A stretch of 7,867 nucleotides of DNA, from positions 1 through 7,867 of the forward strand of contig CAIWLA010000139.1 in NCBI GenBank assembly GCA_903913345.1. Reading direction: 5' to 3'. Shown here piece by piece: positions 6,966-7,867 of this stretch (within the stretch, counting starts at the first letter, position 1; every line of letters starts with the position of its first letter). This stretch comes from an uncultured Magnetococcales bacterium (GTDB lineage Bacteria; Pseudomonadota; Magnetococcia; Magnetococcales; Magnetaquicoccaceae). The notes under the pieces are model-generated. The model was given only the letters and a program-made list of their open reading frames with translations. It was not told the DNA's origin and ran no database searches. A program made the position numbers and the translations under genes.

Positions 6966-7290
6966 CGATCGGACCCGTTTACAACATATGTTGGACGCTG
7001 CACTCGAAGCCTGTCAGTTCCTTGAGGGACAGACTTTGGACCACATCGAAATCGATCGGATGCGCTTGCTTGCAGTCATTCGCTGCATCGAAGTAATCGG
7101 AGAGGCCGCTGGCGAGGTTTCCCGTGAATACCGCGATCTGTCTCCAGACATTCCCTGGAGAAATATAATTTCCATGCGTAACCGATTGATTCATGACTAT
7201 TTTGACATTGATTCGCGCATTGTCTGGCAAACTGTCACAAAAAAATTACCGATATTGATATTCCAGCTGCGTGCATTGTTGGCGCGTTAA
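6955..7290 (+). CDS. hepT: HepT-like HEPN-domain ribonuclease toxin
   Basis: This is a 111-residue all-alpha protein with the HEPN ribonuclease motif RX4HXY at R75-N-R-L-I-H80-D-Y82. The helix carrying IEVIGEAAGEVS (45-56) and the PWRNIISMRN segment (67-76) are typical of the HepT/DUF86 family. In studied pairs HepT is a toxic RNase that dimerises, and MntA AMPylates the tyrosine of this motif (Y82 here) to silence it. The start at 6955 is chosen over an upstream in-frame ATG at 6922 because AGGTG lies 4 nt before it and the conserved family region begins just after. It overlaps mntA by 11 nt. The segment 7141-7260 is only 37% GC, against 65% in a sample of dapD, which hints at separate origin. 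All motif residues are intact, so a live toxin is likely. Confidence 0.9.
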   Translation: MQPDDRTRLQHMLDAALEACQFLEGQTLDHIEIDRMRLLAVIRCIEVIGEAAGEVSREYRDLSPDIPWRNIISMRNRLIHDYFDIDSRIVWQTVTKKLPILIFQLRALLAR

Positions 7291-7334
7291 TTGAGACAAC
7301 CATCGAGCCTGAAACCCTGGTACACAGAGGCACC

Positions 7335-7796
7335 ATGAACCATAAAAAATTATTTCTGTTGATCGGGCTGTCACTCTTTCCTGCATCGGCCTTTGCGGAG
7401 ATGATCGGCAGTGTCAATACCAATTTTCATCTGGTCACGCGCAACGACGAGATTGTCATCGAGGCCTTTGACGACCCCAAGGTGGACGGGGTGGCCTGTC
7501 ATCTGAGCCGGGCCAGAAGGGGGGGAATCAAGGGGCAGTTGGGACTGGCGGAAGACACCTCGGACGCCTCCATCGCCTGTCGCCAGATTGGGCCGATCAA
7601 GATGGACGAACAGATGAAGGACAAGGAGACCGTCTTCACCCAAAAGACCAGCCTGCTTTTCAAAACCATGCAGGTGGTCCGTTTTATCGACAAAAAACGG
7701 AATGTGTTGATCTACCTGGTCTACAGCGATAAATTGGTTGACGGCAGCCCGAAAAACAGTATCAGCACGGTGCCCATCATGCCGTGGAACAAGTGA
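7335..7796 (+). CDS. creA: CreA-family periplasmic protein
   Basis: This 153-residue protein closely resembles E. coli CreA across its length. A Sec signal peptide (1-21, cleavage after ASAFA) is followed by EMIGSVNTNF (22-31), VEAFDDPKV-like text at 41-50, SRARRGGIKGQLGLAEDTSD (58-77), FKTMQVVRFIDKKRN (109-123), SDKLVDGSPKN (131-141) and the C-terminal VPIMPW (146-151). Cysteines C55 and C82 are shared with CreA and may form a disulphide in the periplasm. The molecular function of CreA is not established; in E. coli the gene precedes the creBCD two-component genes, which are not seen here. The ATG at 7335 has AGAGG about 5 nt upstream. It lies 44 nt after hepT, so it may share that transcript or have its own promoter, though none is evident. 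Confidence 0.93.
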   Translation: MNHKKLFLLIGLSLFPASAFAEMIGSVNTNFHLVTRNDEIVIEAFDDPKVDGVACHLSRARRGGIKGQLGLAEDTSDASIACRQIGPIKMDEQMKDKETVFTQKTSLLFKTMQVVRFIDKKRNVLIYLVYSDKLVDGSPKNSISTVPIMPWNK

Positions 7797-7867
7797 GCAT
7801 TGATGGCAGCCGCCTGTCAGCATAACAGTCATCCAGCCACGGAACAGACCCCATGAACTCCATCCCC

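Noticed and set aside
7797..7867. Possible start of another gene at ATG 7853 (MNSIP)
   Set aside because: Only five codons are visible and the ribosome-binding site is weak. The ATG at 7802 closes after 17 codons. No terminator hairpin was seen here either.

Overview
This window looks like a chromosomal housekeeping stretch from a Gram-negative proteobacterium. The evidence is the succinylase route to meso-diaminopimelate (DapC, DapD), a folK-panB-panC order also known from proteobacteria, a Tat-exported protein and a CreA homologue. The DNA is mostly GC-rich; one 120-base sample of dapD is 65% GC. The species cannot be fixed from the sequence. A deep-branching proteobacterium is possible, but that is only an impression.

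Left half (about 1-2815, minus strand). Reading leftward in transcription order: a Tat-signal M15-family (VanY-like) metallopeptidase, folK (folate pathway; its best start overlaps the peptidase stop by 8 nt), panB and the 5' part of panC (both pantothenate pathway). panC runs off the left edge. The peptidase gene carries a T7-G10 homopolymer tract inside its signal-peptide codons, on the coding strand.

Middle (2816-2994). A 179-bp divergent intergenic region separates the M15 gene from the rightward cluster and holds one weak candidate promoter.

Right half (2995-7796, plus strand). First comes an exported M14-family zinc carboxypeptidase (MpaA-like) with an unusual repetitive tail: four 12-residue units, then six 6-residue units that become lysine-rich. 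It overlaps dapC by ATGA. dapC is followed after 11 nt by dapD, and dapD after 7 nt by a MntA/HepT (minimal nucleotidyltransferase / HEPN) toxin-antitoxin pair. A creA-like gene for a periplasmic protein closes the run. The last 71 bases hold no supportable gene.

How the genes fit together. Two exported peptidoglycan-type peptidases face each other across one intergenic region. One is translationally coupled to two enzymes that make meso-DAP, the residue that M14 enzymes of the MpaA type recognise. I infer a link between wall turnover and DAP synthesis. The most unusual items are the phase-variation-like tract in the M15 gene, the repeat tail of the M14 protein, and the toxin-antitoxin pair placed directly behind dapD with a perfect 10-bp hairpin in its catalytic motif. 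I found no clearly new defence or mobile system, and no rRNA, tRNA, CRISPR array or insertion sequence.
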